Source: Cryptomeria japonica
Taxonomy: Eukaryota > Streptophyta > Pinopsida > Cupressales > Cupressaceae
Direction: 5' to 3'
DNA length: 32,500 nucleotides
Assembly: GCF_030272615.1 (NCBI RefSeq)
Contig: NW_026729320.1
Coordinates: 60,001 to 92,500, forward strand
Position numbers and translations under genes: made by a program. Positions 31,349-32,500 of this stretch are shown piece by piece; positions within the stretch are counted from its first letter, which is position 1, and each line of letters begins with the position of its first letter. The notes beneath the pieces were generated by a model. It saw only the letters and a list, made by a program, of their open reading frames with translations. It did no database searches and had not been told where the DNA came from.

Positions 31349-32500
31349 GGTGTGCGCGCCCGGGTGCGCAGCCCAGCCAAGGTGTGCGCACCAAGGCGCC
31401 CACCCTGGCGAAGGTGCACGCAAGGTGCGCACCCGAGGCAAACCGGACAATTAACCCAACTTTCGACTTCGCGCGCACCTGCGCACCTTGGAGCGCACTT
31501 CGGAGCGCTCCTTGGTGCGCACCAATCTTGGGCACCTCGGAGTGCACCATGGCGCCCACCAAGGTGCGCACCCGGGGCAAACCGAGCTCCGACTTCGTGC
31601 GCACCTTGGAGCGCACGAAAGGTGCGCACCATGGCGCCCACCAAGGTGCGCAGCCCAGCCAAGGCGTGCGCATCAAGGTGCGCACCCTGGCGAAGGTGCG
31701 CACCCGGGGCAAACCGAGCTCCGACTTCGTGCGCACCTTGGAGCGCACAAAGGGTGCGCAACCCAGCCAAGGTGTGCGCACCCCGGGCAAACCGAGCTCC
31801 GAATCGTGCGCACCTTGGAGCACACTTCGGAGCCCTCCTTGGTGCGCACCGATGTTGCGCACCTCGGAGCGCACCCGGGGAAAACAATGCAATTAACCCG
31901 ACTTTCGACTTCGTGGGCACCTCGGAGCGCTCTCGGGTTCGCACCTCGGAGCACACCGAGGTGCGCACCTTTGATGCGCTGCCTTCACCAATTTCCAGAA
32001 AAGGCAAGAAAACATTGAGAAGGTGTGCGCACCGAGGTGCCCACCCTGGCGAAGGTGCACGCGAGGTGCGCACCCGGGGCAAACCGGGCTCCGACTTCGT
32101 GCACGCCATGCTGCGCACCTTGGAGGGCCATGGTGCGCACCTTGGAGCACACTTCGGAGCGCTCAATGGTGCCCAACCCAGCCAAGGTGCCCACCGCGGC
32201 GAAGGTGCACGCGAGGTGCGCACCCGGGGCAAACCGGGCTCCGACTTCGTGCACGCCGCACCTTGGAGCACACTTCGGAGCGCTCCTTGGTGCGCACCAG
32301 GGCGCGCAACCCAGCCGAGGTGCCCACCCCGGCGAAGGTGCACGCGGGGTGCGCACCCGGGGCAAACCGGGCTCCGACTTCGTGCACGCCATGGTGCCCA
32401 CCGCGCCAAGGTGCACGCGAGGTGCGCACCCGGGGCAAACCGGGCTCCGACTTCGTGCACGCCGCACCTTGGAGCACACTTCGGAGCGCTCCTTGGTGCG
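31349..32500. repeat. GGTGCGCACC-based tandem modules (unit 4, partial)
   Basis: First 1.15 kb of the module block, collinear with unit 3 up to about 32400, where a small change (CACCGCGCCAAGG) appears. The window ends within a module. Confidence 0.9.

Larger units (their letters stand above)
29410..32500 (+). repeat. 5S rDNA unit 4, partial (cut by window end)
   Basis: First 3091 bp of a fourth unit, collinear with unit 3 (offset 6034). It includes minisatellite, T-rich segment, 5S gene and the start of the GGTGCGCACC modules. Near 32400-32408 it reads CACCGCGCCAAGG where others read CACCGCGGCGAAGG, a one-base deletion plus a change close to the window end; this could be real or an assembly error. 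Confidence 0.93.

Noticed and set aside
1-32500. 18S, 5.8S or 26S rRNA genes or tRNA genes
   Set aside because: I found no recognisable 18S start, 26S end or tRNA cloverleaf outside the four 5S genes.

Overview
No protein-coding gene is supported in this window. It is nuclear ribosomal spacer DNA from a land plant: four head-to-tail 5S rRNA genes (+ strand; 12487-12605, 18522-18640, 24631-24749, 30665-30783), each inside a unit of about 6.03-6.11 kb. The 119-nt 5S sequence is a complete plant-type gene. Its variant positions (CAGCGTTAGTGC near the 5' part, GCGCGCTTGGGCCGGAG in box A/IE, GGGAAGTCCCGGTG near the 3' end) look more like gymnosperm 5S than the common dicot or grass type, but some monocots are close, so 'probably a gymnosperm' is an inference.

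Layout. 1-563: decayed repeats. 564-5236: about 25 copies of a 188-bp tandem repeat, nearly identical from about 2417 to 5050. 5258-6650: larger diverged relatives of that repeat (steps 490 and 441 bp), each with a CCCTATATAAG box. 6690-8148: 38-57-bp repeats, then a 311-bp tandem repeat with the same TATA box. 8150-8765: a 38/52-bp hairpin-forming array. 8766-9830: 157-bp tandem repeats, again with the TATA box (13 TATA boxes in all, all on the + strand). 9840-11231: GGTGCACC-type sequence grading into a G-rich GGTGGGTGCCAAGG minisatellite. 11232-32500: the 5S array, as three complete units of 6035, 6109 and 6034 bp and a partial fourth.

Each 5S unit runs: G-rich minisatellite, a T-rich segment of about 360 bp, a GC-rich 5' flank, the 5S gene, a T-run terminator, a GC-rich 3' flank, a diverged AT-rich island, about 2.1 kb of GGTGCGCACC-based tandem modules, then five modules each carrying an A/T-rich island with a 9-bp inverted repeat. 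The units are almost identical. Their lengths differ by one extra 74-bp module in unit 2 and single-G run changes.

The main points of interest are the very long 5S spacer (about 5.9 kb, when most plant 5S spacers are a few hundred bp), the 24-bp perfect palindrome and shared CCCACCCTGGC at the left array boundary, the TATA-box repeat field pointing toward the array, and variation between copies inside box C and at the Pol III terminator. Long open frames (up to about 766 codons on both strands) come from GC-rich, partly palindromic repeats and are not genes. No 18S, 5.8S or 26S sequence was recognised, so the window alone cannot tell a free-standing 5S array from a 5S cluster lodged in an expanded 35S intergenic spacer.
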